Assembly (NCBI GenBank): GCA_003695915.1
Contig: RFGF01000015.1
Coordinates: 1-64,000 of the forward strand
DNA length: 64,000 nucleotides
Direction of reading: 5' to 3'
Source of the DNA: Nitrospirota bacterium
GTDB lineage: Bacteria; Nitrospirota; Nitrospiria; Nitrospirales; UBA8639
In this document: in pieces, positions 1-9,825 of the stretch
How the letters are laid out: every line of letters starts with the position of its first letter
Position numbering within the stretch: position 1 is the stretch's first letter
Notes under the pieces: generated by a model
The model's input: only the letters and a program-made list of their open reading frames with translations
What the model was told of the DNA's origin: nothing
The model's database searches: none
Program-made: the position numbers and the translations under genes

Positions 1-102
1 GGGCTGGCCAATGGCACCGTCATTCGGGCACCGGTGCGGGTGACGGCCACGGGGCTGACGGATACCGTGAGCGTGGAGAAGACGGTGACGGTGCAGAACT
101 GA
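1..102 (+). CDS. C-terminal end of an unidentified protein
   Basis: The frame is open from the first base of the window to a TGA at 100-102, giving the last 33 residues of a protein that starts outside. The tail alternates Val/Thr with small residues (VTATGLTDTVSVEKTVTV), a beta-rich pattern seen in extracellular Ig-like or repeat domains. That is only a resemblance. A strong hairpin follows 42 bases after the stop, which supports this being a real gene end. Function cannot be assigned. Confidence 0.5.
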   Translation, partial: GLANGTVIRAPVRVTATGLTDTVSVEKTVTVQN

Positions 103-144
103 GCCCTCCATTGAGAGGCCTAACTAAACGCCTTGCTAAACAAC

Positions 145-174
145 GAGGCGCGAGGGTACTAACCCTCGCGCCTC
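145..174 (+). terminator. Intrinsic terminator of the upstream gene
   Basis: A perfect 13-bp inverted repeat with a 4-base loop (arms 145-157 and 162-174) is followed by a short T-rich stretch (TTCTTG). The stem is GC-rich and sits 42 bases after the stop codon at 102. The T tract is poor, so termination strength is uncertain. The symmetry means it could also act on the other strand. Confidence 0.7.
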
Positions 175-748
175 TTCTTGCCCATGCTCTGTCGGCAGGC
201 CGACCATTCGGGTTTTCGCCGTTACGCGGCCGCCTGCATAACGATCCGACCATGGTAACAGGCTGCGGTCACAATCTCGGCGTCTTTGACTTTTCCTTTG
301 ACCAGGAGGCGCGATAATGGGTTCTGTCCTGCTGAATCAGCCGCTTTACGCTTTAGAAGGAGTCGCGCTTGCATCGAGATCTGTTGACAATGACAGAGCT
401 TGATTGTCCTGGCCGGGATTGAATATGGCCTGAATCATTGAACCCTTCATCTTGGCCGGTCATATCGCCGGGGATCGGCAGGATATCGGCACACACGAAT
501 GCGCATCGGTCTCTGCAGAGCAGCCAATTGATCAAGAAATCACACTCTTGCCAAGCCATATCATCTGAAAGCAGCGACCAAAAGCGAAAAGCAAGGTGCG
601 CGACCGGGTAGCAGGCATTGTTGTCGTCCAGCTAGAGGCGAAATGGACAGGTTGCGCCCCGCTTGACCTGTTCTGCCTCTCGCAGTATTCTGGAGACCGT
701 TTTTGTTGCGTCCATTTCGATTCAATCAACTCGCTGACTTTAGCATCA
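175..748. other. Intergenic region without a recognisable gene
   Basis: About 570 bases lie between the first terminator and proA. Short open frames exist on both strands, but none has a convincing ribosome binding site or protein-like composition. The only element I can support is a sigma70-like promoter at 663-691. The rest could hold a small RNA or decayed sequence, but nothing in it shows this. Confidence 0.4.
663..691 (+). promoter_or_regulatory. Predicted sigma70 promoter of proA
   Basis: TTGACC at 663-668 and TATTCT at 686-691 are separated by 17 bases. Transcription would start near 698, giving a leader of about 50 bases before the ATG at 749. This argues against translation starting at the upstream end of the open frame (596). 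Confidence 0.45.
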
Positions 749-2113
749 ATGAACACATCAATGGATCCCTCGGAAGCGGCAGAGCAAAAAGAACAAAAAC
801 TTCACAAATCGGATGAAGTTCGGGATGAGATCGGTGAAGAGCCATCCGAACCGGAACAGACGCCAAAAGAATATTTGGAGCCGTTGCTCGTCAAAGCCCG
901 AGCGGCCTCGCAACTCCTTGCTCCCTTGATGGCCAAAGTGAAAAATCGCGCGCTTCTGGCGATGGCTGACAGCCTAGAAGAAGCGACCGACACATTGCTA
1001 GAGGCCAATCAGCAAGATATCGAAAAACTGGAAGGGGATCCGTCTCGTTCTGCATTCGTTGATCGCTTGCGGTTGACGCCCGAGCGCATCGCTGACATGG
1101 CCAAGCAACTTCGAGAAGTCGCTCGGCTACGCGATCCGGTGGGTCAATCAGCCGGTTTTCAGGTGCGCCCCAATGGCCTAAAAGTCGGGCGAGTACGCGT
1201 TCCAATTGGGGTCATTGGGATTATTTACGAATCTCGTCCCAATGTCACTGCTGATGCCGCTGCCCTCTGTTTGAAATCAGGCAATGCCTGTGTTCTGCGG
1301 GGAGGGTCGGAAGCCATTCACTCCAATACCGCAATTGCCAAGATTTTAAGCGAAGCCGCTGAAAAGGCTGACGTCCCCGATGGTGCGATCACGTTTATCG
1401 ATCGACCTGATCGGGATATTGTCATCGAATTGCTTCGCAGCGATCGGTATATCGACGTTATTATCCCTCGAGGTGGCGAAGCGTTGATGAAGACGGTAAC
1501 GGAGCATGCAACGATTCCGGTCATCAAGCACGACAAGGGCGTCTGCCATATCTATGTGGATGCGGATGTCGATCTGGCTATGGCCCAACGAATTTGTTTC
1601 AACGCCAAAGTGCAGCGACCCTCGACGTGCAATGCTGTAGAAACGTTGTTGATCCACGAAAAGGTGGCGCGTCCGCTGCTCGCCGCGCTCGGACCGCAAC
1701 TTCTTGAAGCCGGGGTAGAAGTCCGAGGCTGTCCCAAGACGTGTCAATTGTTTTCCGGTGCGAAACCGGCCAACGACGATGATTATGGGACGGAGTTTCT
1801 TGCGCTGATTGTGGCGGTCAAAATCGTGAAGGATATGGACGAAGCCATGGCCCATATTCGGCAATTTGGATCGCAGCATACCGAGGCGATCGTCACCAAT
1901 GATTACAATCGTGCTTTGCGATTTCTCCGCGAAGTCGATGCGAGTGCCGTCATGGTAAACGCCTCGACGCGGCTCAACGATGGCTACGAGTTTGGCTTAG
2001 GAGCGGAGATCGGGATCAGCACAACCCGCATTCATGCACGTGGACCCATGGGCTTGGAAGATCTCACCTGTGCGAAATACGTGGTATACGGGTCCGGGCA
2101 AATTCGCGAATAA
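749..2113 (+). CDS. proA: Gamma-glutamyl phosphate reductase
   Basis: Catalyses the NADPH-dependent reduction of gamma-glutamyl phosphate to glutamate semialdehyde, the second step of proline synthesis, in the cytoplasm. The protein is 454 aa. After an acidic N-terminal extension of about 35 residues it follows the aldehyde dehydrogenase fold, with a cofactor-binding stretch (GVIGIIYESRPNVTAD), the PRGG motif and the catalytic cysteine near residue 294 (RPSTCNAVETLL). Usual ProA is about 415-420 aa, so the extension is lineage-specific or the true start is slightly downstream (ATG at 761). No clear Shine-Dalgarno is visible. The open frame extends back to 596, but a promoter-like element at 663-691 makes that start unlikely. 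The partner kinase proB is not adjacent. Confidence 0.92.
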   Translation: MNTSMDPSEAAEQKEQKLHKSDEVRDEIGEEPSEPEQTPKEYLEPLLVKARAASQLLAPLMAKVKNRALLAMADSLEEATDTLLEANQQDIEKLEGDPSRSAFVDRLRLTPERIADMAKQLREVARLRDPVGQSAGFQVRPNGLKVGRVRVPIGVIGIIYESRPNVTADAAALCLKSGNACVLRGGSEAIHSNTAIAKILSEAAEKADVPDGAITFIDRPDRDIVIELLRSDRYIDVIIPRGGEALMKTVTEHATIPVIKHDKGVCHIYVDADVDLAMAQRICFNAKVQRPSTCNAVETLLIHEKVARPLLAALGPQLLEAGVEVRGCPKTCQLFSGAKPANDDDYGTEFLALIVAVKIVKDMDEAMAHIRQFGSQHTEAIVTNDYNRALRFLREVDASAVMVNASTRLNDGYEFGLGAEIGISTTRIHARGPMGLEDLTCAKYVVYGSGQIRE

Positions 2114-2204
2114 TCAAGCCGACGAGCTCACGGTCATGCTTTCCCGTCACGCTTGTCCTCTGTTCTTTTCCCCTGATCATGGTTTCGTGGTAAGAAAATA
2201 GAAT

Positions 2205-2219
2205 GTGCAACCGTTGCAC
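2205..2219 (+). promoter_or_regulatory. 15-bp dyad, possible operator
   Basis: A perfect inverted repeat (7-bp arms, 1-base spacer, GTGCAAC C GTTGCAC) lies 19 bases before the next start codon. It directly follows a -10-like TAGAAT (2199-2204) that lacks a good -35 box. The position over the likely transcription start would suit a repressor. No cognate regulator is identifiable from sequence alone. Confidence 0.3.
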
Positions 2220-2238
2220 GACCTGAAAAACCTCGATC

Positions 2239-4023
2239 ATGATTTCAACAATTTGTCCCGATTTTCTCGTGCGCCAACCGGGAGCCATCGTATTCCCGGA
2301 AAATCGGATCTATGTCGAGGAATGGGAAACATCCGGCGGATCGGCCAAGCAACAAGCCAGCGGTCATTGGATCTTGTACAACCGTCATGGTTTACGATTT
2401 TTATATGCCGACCCCGAAGGGACGATTCTTCACGAGTGTGCATGGATCTCCACACCATTCGGCCCTCGATTGCGAGCCGTCCGCATGCAACTGGATTGGG
2501 GACAATGGGTCGGCATCAAGCCCGAAGGGCTGGTCAATCGGACGATGTTCAACCTCTCGAAACGACCCGGTTGGCAATGCATGACCCGCGACGACCTTCG
2601 TCTGATGGCGGCTCGAGCACTGAATACATCGCTGGAAACCGTGCGGTTTTTTTATCCAGACGAAGACCTGGTGATTCATCCGTCGGGGGAAGCCGTCATC
2701 CATCAACGCAAAGATGCGTTTTATATCCTGTCCGAAGGTCAGTTTGATGGCGCAAAATTCATGTCCTGTATGAGCCGCATGAACTGGCACGCCATCGATT
2801 ACTTGCCTGTCGTGGAATTATTTTTATCTTTGCTTCCTGGGACAGGGAGCGCGACCTTCGAGCTGATTCGCGGATTATACGACGACCAAAATCCCGTCAA
2901 TCCGCATCCGTTACGTTATCGAGGGATTCCGCCGTATCCATCCCTCGGCGCCTATTCTTTATTTAGTCAGTTTTTCGTTCCATCCTTGGAAAGCGGGGAA
3001 AATCCGTTGCCGGTTTTTCTCGATCCAGCCCGTTCGCACGAAGTGCTCTGGACGCCCACCACGCATCCGCCCGTTCGCTATTTCAAACGAGAGGCCCAGC
3101 TCTGTGTCGCAGTGAGAGGTGGAGCTATTCAGAAAGTGACGGATGCGAACGATCCGACTGGGCAACCATATTATGGCAGCGGCGAGACAGGGGTCGGGGC
3201 ATCAGAACGGACAGTGATCGTCCAAGGCGCATCAATGATCTTGGAAGACGGAGTGACTCGAAAACACATTCCCTTGGATCCGCTCTGGCGGGTGATGCAT
3301 GCGTCGACTGATACAGGGAAAAAGGCTTCTTTGATCCACCAGCGATCATGGCGTGATTTGTTTCCCTTTGGCCCTCCACAGGTCATGCCGCATGAGGCAT
3401 ATTCAGCCGTTTTGCTTTATCCGCAAGATGACGCACTCGCAGACGAGCGAGAGAGTCAGCCGTTCGTTTTTGATTATTTCGACGATCTTCTTGATGAAGG
3501 AGAAGCCTGGATACGCCCTGCCCAGGCGGCCCAACGCGTGTTGATCGACCATTGCGATGGTGCTCTGGGAGCCTGCGTTCGCCTCGATGCCCCGCGAAAC
3601 TGGACCATCATTTACAACGCTCCAGCCTTTGCACAAAAAGCGGCACAGCAATTGTGGATGCGCCTCGTTCGACAGCATCACATGGATTGGGCCTCTGGCA
3701 TTCGGTTTCTCCCGGATGCGCATGACAGCGAGGTCTTTGCCGAGCGCTCTTTTGATCTGATCTATGCATGGACACCATTTGCTTTGTATCATGAGCACCT
3801 CGAGTGGGAACGTTTCCTAAGTGTTCGCCTTCGAGCATTGGGGACTCATGGATTCTTGTTTCTCGCTGGACCGCGCCGTTTTATGGACGCCTTTCGACGC
3901 TATTCTGTGGAGATCAAATTCGCCCAATTGGTCCGAGACCTTCCAACCTTTCGTATTCACCAATCGATCTTACCGCAGGCTCGTCTCCATCCTGATCTGA
4001 CGGCCTATATCATTGGTCTCTGA
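2239..4023 (+). CDS. Conserved-looking protein of unknown function, 594 aa
   Basis: I do not recognise this protein. It is a long continuous frame with ordinary codon use, starting at an ATG. The first third (residues 1-200) is rich in aromatic residues and has the look of a soluble alpha/beta protein; there is no signal peptide or membrane segment. The last 130 residues contain a pattern loosely like the C-terminal half of a class I methyltransferase (FDLIYAWTPFALYHEHLEWE, then a beta hairpin GFLFLAGP), but no glycine-rich SAM motif is visible upstream. It stands alone between proA and the pyr promoter. A 15-bp dyad precedes it. Confidence 0.75.
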   Translation: MISTICPDFLVRQPGAIVFPENRIYVEEWETSGGSAKQQASGHWILYNRHGLRFLYADPEGTILHECAWISTPFGPRLRAVRMQLDWGQWVGIKPEGLVNRTMFNLSKRPGWQCMTRDDLRLMAARALNTSLETVRFFYPDEDLVIHPSGEAVIHQRKDAFYILSEGQFDGAKFMSCMSRMNWHAIDYLPVVELFLSLLPGTGSATFELIRGLYDDQNPVNPHPLRYRGIPPYPSLGAYSLFSQFFVPSLESGENPLPVFLDPARSHEVLWTPTTHPPVRYFKREAQLCVAVRGGAIQKVTDANDPTGQPYYGSGETGVGASERTVIVQGASMILEDGVTRKHIPLDPLWRVMHASTDTGKKASLIHQRSWRDLFPFGPPQVMPHEAYSAVLLYPQDDALADERESQPFVFDYFDDLLDEGEAWIRPAQAAQRVLIDHCDGALGACVRLDAPRNWTIIYNAPAFAQKAAQQLWMRLVRQHHMDWASGIRFLPDAHDSEVFAERSFDLIYAWTPFALYHEHLEWERFLSVRLRALGTHGFLFLAGPRRFMDAFRRYSVEIKFAQLVRDLPTFRIHQSILPQARLHPDLTAYIIGL

Positions 4024-4057
4024 ACGACCAGAGGCACAGTCCGAGACGAGTGTCTTC

Positions 4058-4087
4058 TTGACAGGGTGATCGGTTCGTTACTAGGAT
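4058..4087 (+). promoter_or_regulatory. Predicted sigma70 promoter of the pyr operon
   Basis: A consensus -35 box TTGACA (4058-4063) and a -10-like TAGGAT (4082-4087) are 18 bases apart. Transcription would begin near 4094, so the RNA leader would open just before the PyrR-binding loop at 4104 and run through the attenuator at 4171-4205. Confidence 0.55.
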
Positions 4088-4103
4088 GAATGGACCTTTA
4101 AAG

Positions 4104-4130
4104 CCCATCCGGAGAGGTGGGAAAGGATGA
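4104..4130 (+). promoter_or_regulatory. PyrR-binding loop (anti-antiterminator) in the pyr leader
   Basis: The leader carries CATCCGGAGAGGTGGG followed by GGATG, which folds as a hairpin with arms CATCC (4106-4110) and GGATG (4125-4129). The sequence UCCGGAGAGGU agrees with the conserved PyrR recognition loop known from Bacillus pyr leaders (UCCNGNGAGGY). By analogy, UMP-bound PyrR would stabilise this hairpin and favour the downstream terminator. The alternative antiterminator pairing was not resolved by eye. Confidence 0.7.
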
Positions 4131-4170
4131 TACTCATGCAGCCGAATTGGCTTGACGCCGTGCACGATCG

Positions 4171-4205
4171 ACCTTCTCATGCCGAGCATGAGGAGGTTTT
4201 TTTTT
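4171..4205 (+). terminator. Intrinsic terminator / attenuator before pyrR
   Basis: A 10-bp stem (4172-4181 with 4187-4196, one G-U pair) with a 5-base loop is followed directly by nine T residues (4197-4205). It sits between a promoter and the pyrR start codon, which marks it as an attenuator and not a gene-end terminator. Confidence 0.8.
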
Positions 4206-4246
4206 GAACTCGCTCTATCTCTCAGCCGAGACGAAAGCCTAAGTAG

Positions 4247-4807
<561 letters not shown>

Positions 4808-4832
4808 GATTCGTTGGCATATTTAAGGGAAG

Positions 4833-5750
4833 ATGGGACTCAAGCGGAAAGATTTGCTCGATGTGGCCTCGCTGTCTGCTGAAGACATTCACCTCATTTT
4901 GGAAACAGCCGATTCCTTCAAAGAAGTGAGTGGCCGGGAGATCAAAAAGGTCCCGGCGCTCCGCGGCAAAACCGTCGTCAATCTGTTCTTCGAGCCCAGC
5001 ACGCGCACCCGTACGTCGTTTGAATTGGCCGCTAAACGCTTGAGTGCAGACGTGATCAATTTTTCTCCCTCGACGAGCAGCATCGTCAAGGGGGAAACGC
5101 TACTGGATACCGCTCGGAATATCGAGTCGATGCAGGCCGATATTATCGTCTTACGACATCCGTCGCCGGGGGCCGCGGAAACGTTGGCGCGTGGGGTCCG
5201 TTCTTCGGTCATCAATGCCGGCGACGGGTGCCATGAACATCCGACGCAAGCGCTTCTCGATCTCTTTACGATTCGCCAGCGCAAGGCTCACCTTGCCGGG
5301 CTCTGCGTGGTGATCGTCGGGGATATCGCCCACAGCCGTGTGGCGCGGTCGAATATTTATGCATTGACGAAGATGGGAGCGACCGTTCGGGTCGCGGCTC
5401 CTCCGACCATGATTCCCTTATATTTGGATCGCTTGGGTGTGTCGGTTTTCTTCGATCTCGACCGCGCGTTGGAGGGTGCGGATGTGGTCATGATGCTCCG
5501 GTTGCAATTAGAGCGGTTAGGACAAGCCTATCTCCCGAGCATTCGCGAATATGCTCGGCTCTACGGGCTGACCGCAGAGCGAATGAAGCGGGCCAAGCCT
5601 GATGCGCTGGTGATGCATCCAGGTCCCCTGAACCGCGGTGTGGAGATCGCTCCAGAGGTGGCCGACAGCGGGGCAGCGGTCATTCTCGATCAAGTAGCCA
5701 ATGGCGTGGCAGTTCGAATGGGACTCATGTATCTGCTGAGCGGTGGATGA
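4833..5750 (+). CDS. pyrB: Aspartate carbamoyltransferase catalytic subunit
   Basis: Condenses carbamoyl phosphate and aspartate to carbamoyl aspartate, the committed step of pyrimidine synthesis. At 305 aa it has the usual catalytic-chain length. The carbamoyl phosphate loop STRTRTSF lies at residues 56-63, HPTQALLD at 136-143, and the C-terminal [11 protein letters not shown] is present. No regulatory subunit gene (pyrI) is seen, in keeping with control at the transcript level by PyrR. The pyrC frame begins near the stop, indicating one transcription unit. Confidence 0.97.
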   Translation: MGLKRKDLLDVASLSAEDIHLILETADSFKEVSGREIKKVPALRGKTVVNLFFEPSTRTRTSFELAAKRLSADVINFSPSTSSIVKGETLLDTARNIESMQADIIVLRHPSPGAAETLARGVRSSVINAGDGCHEHPTQALLDLFTIRQRKAHLAGLCVVIVGDIAHSRVARSNIYALTKMGATVRVAAPPTMIPLYLDRLGVSVFFDLDRALEGADVVMMLRLQLERLGQAYLPSIREYARLYGLTAERMKRAKPDALVMHPGPLNRGVEIAPEVADSGAAVILDQVANGVAVRMGLMYLLSGG

Positions 5751-5787
5751 GCGTAAAGCGCCCGGTACAGGTGCAAGGCTCAGGGGT

Positions 5788-7080
5788 ATGCCATCACATA
5801 TTCTGATTCGAAACGGTACTGTTCTTGATCCTGGCCGGTATCACGGACCGGGAGATGTCTTGATCGAGGGCCCTGTGATCAAAGCCGTCGGGCGTGACTT
5901 GCCGGTTTCTCTGCGCTCGCCTCGTTCGTTGCTGACTATCGATGCCACAGGACTGCTGGTCGTACCGGGCTTGATCGACCTTCATGTCCACCTGCGAGAA
6001 CCTGGCTTCGAGTACAAGGAAACGATCGAAACAGGTACCATGGCTGCCGTGGCAGGAGGGTTCACGTCCGTCTGCTGCATGCCCAACACCAACCCGGTCA
6101 ACGACAATCAGGCGGTAACGGATTTCATTCGTGCCAAAGCCGCTGCAGCAGGCAAAGCGCGGGTCTTCCCGATCGGAGCGATCACCAAGGGGTCTCAAGG
6201 CAAGGAACTCGCCGACATCGGCGAGTTGGTCGAAGCCGGATGCGTTGCCATCTCCGATGATGGCCGACCGGTCATGGACAGTTCGATCATGCGCCGAGCC
6301 ATGGAATATGCACGCGCCTTCGATGTGCCGGTCGTCGATCATTGCGAGGATCTTCATTTGACGACTCGCGGCTGCATGAACGAAGGGCTCGTGTCGACAC
6401 AGCTCGGCATTCCCGGCATGCCCAATGCCGCTGAAGACGTGATGGTGGCACGGAATCTGGCCTTGGCGGAATTGACGGGGGCCAAACTGCATTTGGCCCA
6501 TATCAGTACGGCAGGATCGGTACGACTGATTCGGGAGGCAAAGGCACGAGGCCTCGCGGTCACCGCAGAAGCCTGCCCGCATCATTTTACGTTGACGGAC
6601 GAGGCCACGAAAACGTTCGATACGAACGCCAAAATGAACCCCCCGTTGCGAACCAGCGGGGATGTAGACGCCATCAAAGACGGGCTCGCTGACGGCACGA
6701 TCGATGTTATCGCCACTGACCATGCTCCGCACGCCGTTCAAGAGAAACAACTCGAATTCGACGCTGCGCCGTTCGGGATCGTCGGGCTAGAAACAGCCCT
6801 TCCGCTGACGCTGGCGCTGGTAGACGATGGGATTCTGACGCTGGAAACGGCTCTACGAAAATTGACCGTGGAGGCGGCTCGGGTTTTTGGTCTCAAGAAG
6901 GGAACCCTCGCACCTGGAGCTGATGCCGATGTGGTGATCATCGATCCTGCGCGAGAATGGACCGTCGATGTTTCTCGCTTTTATTCCAAAGGACGCAATA
7001 CCCCATTTGCTAGCTGGCGGATGCGAGGTAAAGCCGTCAAGACCATTGTTGCGGGCAAGCTGGTCTACGAGGCGGATTGA
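5788..7080 (+). CDS. pyrC: Dihydroorotase
   Basis: Cyclises carbamoyl aspartate to dihydroorotate. With the ATG at 5788 the protein is 430 aa, normal for the multifunctional-type (class I) dihydroorotase; an upstream in-frame ATG at 5743 inside pyrB would add 15 residues that fit no family N-terminus. Zinc ligands are visible as HVH (66-68), the DD pair at 157-158, His185 (VVDHCED), His238 (LAHIS) and Asp311 in TDHAPH. The adjacency to pyrB is the classic arrangement for the two enzymes acting in sequence. Confidence 0.95.
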   Translation: MPSHILIRNGTVLDPGRYHGPGDVLIEGPVIKAVGRDLPVSLRSPRSLLTIDATGLLVVPGLIDLHVHLREPGFEYKETIETGTMAAVAGGFTSVCCMPNTNPVNDNQAVTDFIRAKAAAAGKARVFPIGAITKGSQGKELADIGELVEAGCVAISDDGRPVMDSSIMRRAMEYARAFDVPVVDHCEDLHLTTRGCMNEGLVSTQLGIPGMPNAAEDVMVARNLALAELTGAKLHLAHISTAGSVRLIREAKARGLAVTAEACPHHFTLTDEATKTFDTNAKMNPPLRTSGDVDAIKDGLADGTIDVIATDHAPHAVQEKQLEFDAAPFGIVGLETALPLTLALVDDGILTLETALRKLTVEAARVFGLKKGTLAPGADADVVIIDPAREWTVDVSRFYSKGRNTPFASWRMRGKAVKTIVAGKLVYEAD

Positions 7081-7112
7081 TGTGAAGAGATCATCCTGGG
7101 AGAGCCTTCATT

Positions 7113-7634
7113 ATGCGATGGGAGTTGCCGGCCTACTTTCTTGAAATGTGCGGATTAGCCGTGTGGTTCGGAGGATTGTTTATCATTATCGCAGTGGTGA
7201 TTCCCGCGGTGTTCAATTCCTTCGGCATGGAGCCGGCCGGTCGATTTCTCCGGCGCATCTTCGATGGCTATAGCCAGGTGACGCTTGGCGTCTTGATGGT
7301 TCTCGGTATCAATCTGGCCGTACGGAGTTGGTTCTCGGCGCGCAAAGCGACCCTGATCTTTCCTGTGATGAAACTGGAATATGTGCTGATAACGGCTATG
7401 CTGGTCGTGACCGTGTTAATCATTTGGGTGTTTGGACCCGAAACGGTGGCCTTGCAAGAAGCCGCGTTTCAGGCGGTCACGGAAATTGAAAAACAAACGG
7501 CCTACGACCGATTTTTTCAAATGCACATGATCGTCCGGGGGCTCTACCTGACCAATGCCGGATTGGCCGTCGGACTGTTTATCATGAAGCTGCGACAGAG
7601 TCTGATGAGGCAATTGGCGCTTGGTGAGGGGTGA
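7113..7634 (+). CDS. DUF4149-type integral membrane protein
   Basis: A 173-aa membrane protein with four hydrophobic segments (about residues 13-35, 52-70, 88-108 and 140-160). The pattern of an early WFGG followed by an IPAVF turn, and a late segment after a basic or polar linker, resembles the DUF4149 / TMEM205-like family. Molecular function is unknown. It sits in the pyr operon between pyrC and carA, 9 bases before carA, so it is co-transcribed with nucleotide genes. Whether it takes part in the pathway is not shown. Confidence 0.75.
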   Translation: MRWELPAYFLEMCGLAVWFGGLFIIIAVVIPAVFNSFGMEPAGRFLRRIFDGYSQVTLGVLMVLGINLAVRSWFSARKATLIFPVMKLEYVLITAMLVVTVLIIWVFGPETVALQEAAFQAVTEIEKQTAYDRFFQMHMIVRGLYLTNAGLAVGLFIMKLRQSLMRQLALGEG

Positions 7635-7643
7635 ACGTTTTCA

Positions 7644-8864
7644 ATGAACATTGCCACGAACAAAGAACGACGAGGCAAAAAGCCTGCGCTTCTCGTCCTA
7701 GCCGACGGCATGGTCTTTCACGGATACGCCTTGGGCCATGAGGGACAAACCGGCGGGGAAGTGGTGTTCAACACGGCCATGACCGGCTATCAGGAAATCC
7801 TCACGGACCCTTCATACAAAGGACAACTTGTGGCGATGACCTGTCCGCATATCGGCAATTATGGCACCACTTCCGAGGATAGCGAGTCTCGGGCGGTTTG
7901 GGCCGAAGGATTGATTGTGCGTGAAGCGGCTCGGCTTCCTAGCAACTGGCGATCGACGGCCTCGCTTCACGATTATCTGCAGCGGAATCGGGTGGTCGCG
8001 ATTGAAGGGGTTGATACTCGCGCATTGACCAGACATGTGAGGGATTATGGCTCGCAGTACGGAATCATTGCCCATGACGTCTCGAGCACCGATTCGCTGA
8101 TCGAACAGGCCCGTAACGCACCCTCGATCGTGGGACGAGATCTCGTGGCGGCCGTCACGTGCTCCCGAAGCTACGACTGGACGGAAGGCTCCCAGGAATG
8201 GAAACCCAACATCGCGGTGACGGATGGACCGAGCCCGGTCGCCACCAGTCGATATTGGAGGGTCGTGGTGATGGATTTCGGGGTGAAGTATACTATTCTC
8301 CGACGTCTGGTGGATGTCGGGTGTCAGGTTCAGGTCGTCCCGGCTTCGACCTCGGCCTCTGCCATTCAGGCCTTACAGCCTGATGGCATCGTGTTGTCCA
8401 ACGGTCCCGGCGATCCTCAGGGAGTTCCCTATGCCGTGGATACCGTTCGCCAATTGTTGGGCTGGCGACCTATGCTCGGTATTTGTTTAGGGCATCAGAT
8501 CATCGGCTTAGCCTTGGGGCTGACCTCTCATAAATTAAAATTTGGCCATCACGGCGCTAACCATCCGGTGATCGATCTGCGTTCCCGAAAAGTCGAAATC
8601 ACCTCGCAAAATCATAATTTTGCGGTCGGTGGCACGCATGAGCATCGACAACACAATCGCGGGATCGAAGAATTCGACACACCGTGGGGACGGGTGTCGA
8701 TCACGCATCGAAGCTTAAACGACGGGTGTTGTGAAGGGTTGATGGGAAAAGATCTCCCCTTTTTCTCCCTCCAATACCACCCCGAAGCCTCACCTGGCCC
8801 ACATGATTCATCGTCTGTCTTCCGACATTTTACGCAGTTGATCGAGAGGCAAGCTCATGCGTAA
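7644..8864 (+). CDS. carA: Carbamoyl-phosphate synthase small subunit
   Basis: The glutaminase subunit delivers ammonia to CarB for carbamoyl phosphate, used for arginine and pyrimidines. The protein is 406 aa, slightly longer than usual because of about 15 extra N-terminal residues. The N-terminal CarA domain is followed by a class I amidotransferase domain with nucleophile Cys281 (GICLGHQ) and His379/Glu381 (YHPEA). It is separated from carB by two protease genes, yet all lie in one tight run on the same strand. The 3' end overlaps sppA by 8 bases. Confidence 0.96.
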   Translation: MNIATNKERRGKKPALLVLADGMVFHGYALGHEGQTGGEVVFNTAMTGYQEILTDPSYKGQLVAMTCPHIGNYGTTSEDSESRAVWAEGLIVREAARLPSNWRSTASLHDYLQRNRVVAIEGVDTRALTRHVRDYGSQYGIIAHDVSSTDSLIEQARNAPSIVGRDLVAAVTCSRSYDWTEGSQEWKPNIAVTDGPSPVATSRYWRVVVMDFGVKYTILRRLVDVGCQVQVVPASTSASAIQALQPDGIVLSNGPGDPQGVPYAVDTVRQLLGWRPMLGICLGHQIIGLALGLTSHKLKFGHHGANHPVIDLRSRKVEITSQNHNFAVGGTHEHRQHNRGIEEFDTPWGRVSITHRSLNDGCCEGLMGKDLPFFSLQYHPEASPGPHDSSSVFRHFTQLIERQAHA

Positions 8865-9825
8865 GTTCAGAGCATGGGTCCCCATCGTGTTGCTCTGTGC
8901 AGCGATGGCAGGATGTATCACCATCGATGTGTTTCCTGGTCGAGGGCCCCTGCGGGAGTTCACCGTCTCGGGCGAAGGGCCAGACAAAATTTTGCTCGTC
9001 GAGCTGTCAGGCTTGCTCAGTACGAAATCCCCGTCACGGTGGTTGAACGAGCCCAGTTTGCTCGAGCGCGTCAAAGCCGAACTCACGTTGGCGGAAGAAG
9101 ACCCCCGCATTAAGGCACTCATTTTACGGATCAATAGCCCCGGTGGGACAGTCACGGCCTCTGATATTCTCTACCATGAATTTCGTGAATTCCGGAACAA
9201 GCGGAACATTCCCATCGTAGCGGTCATCATGGATTTGGGGACATCGGGAGGGTACTACGTGGCCATGGCTGCAGACAAAGTGGTGGCTCATCCGTCGAGT
9301 GTGACTGGAAGTTTGGGAGTCATGATGGTGACGCTGAACGCTCAGGGCCTACTCGAAAAAGTGGGCATCGAACCGACGACCATCGTCTCAGGCCCGAAAA
9401 AGGCCATGGGATCGCCGTTCCGTGCTCTGACGGAAGAGGAGCGTCGAATCTTTCAAGGACTTATCGATTCTTTTCATGCCCGGTTCATCCAGGTCATTGA
9501 TGAGAGCCGACCCAACCTGAACTCAGAGGACATCCGTCGCTTGGCCGATGGAAGAATCATGACAGCCCAACAGGCTCATGAAGCCGGGCTTATTGACCGG
9601 ATCGGCTACATGGACGATGCCATTGCCTTGGCCAAAGCTCAAGCAGGACTGACACGAGCGACCGTTGTCACGTATCGCCGATCACGGCAGAAGTCGGCCA
9701 ATATTTACTCATCGTTCGACAGCGCCCCGATCTCGCTTACCCCGGTTCCTCGTTTTGATACTATGGAACTCATGCATCTCTTGAGCGGAGGGGCTCCGCA
9801 ATTCATGTACGTGTGGCTTCCATGA
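8857..9825 (+). CDS. sppA: Signal peptide peptidase SppA-type lipoprotein
   Basis: A membrane-anchored serine protease of the SppA/S49 family, thought to degrade cleaved signal peptides and membrane protein fragments. The 322-aa single-domain form has a lipoprotein signal with lipobox AMAGC (Cys20), then the crotonase-like protease core. The probable catalytic serine is Ser130 (GTSGGYY) and the lysine is Lys181 or Lys182 (GPKKAMGSP). The start overlaps carA by 8 bases and the stop overlaps the next ATG (ATGA), so translation is probably coupled. Lipidation in place of a plain transmembrane anchor is uncommon in this family. Confidence 0.88.
   Translation: MRKFRAWVPIVLLCAAMAGCITIDVFPGRGPLREFTVSGEGPDKILLVELSGLLSTKSPSRWLNEPSLLERVKAELTLAEEDPRIKALILRINSPGGTVTASDILYHEFREFRNKRNIPIVAVIMDLGTSGGYYVAMAADKVVAHPSSVTGSLGVMMVTLNAQGLLEKVGIEPTTIVSGPKKAMGSPFRALTEEERRIFQGLIDSFHARFIQVIDESRPNLNSEDIRRLADGRIMTAQQAHEAGLIDRIGYMDDAIALAKAQAGLTRATVVTYRRSRQKSANIYSSFDSAPISLTPVPRFDTMELMHLLSGGAPQFMYVWLP

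Noticed and set aside
596-748. Upstream extension of the proA frame
   Set aside because: The 51 extra residues are cysteine-rich and unlike any ProA, and a promoter-like element lies inside them.
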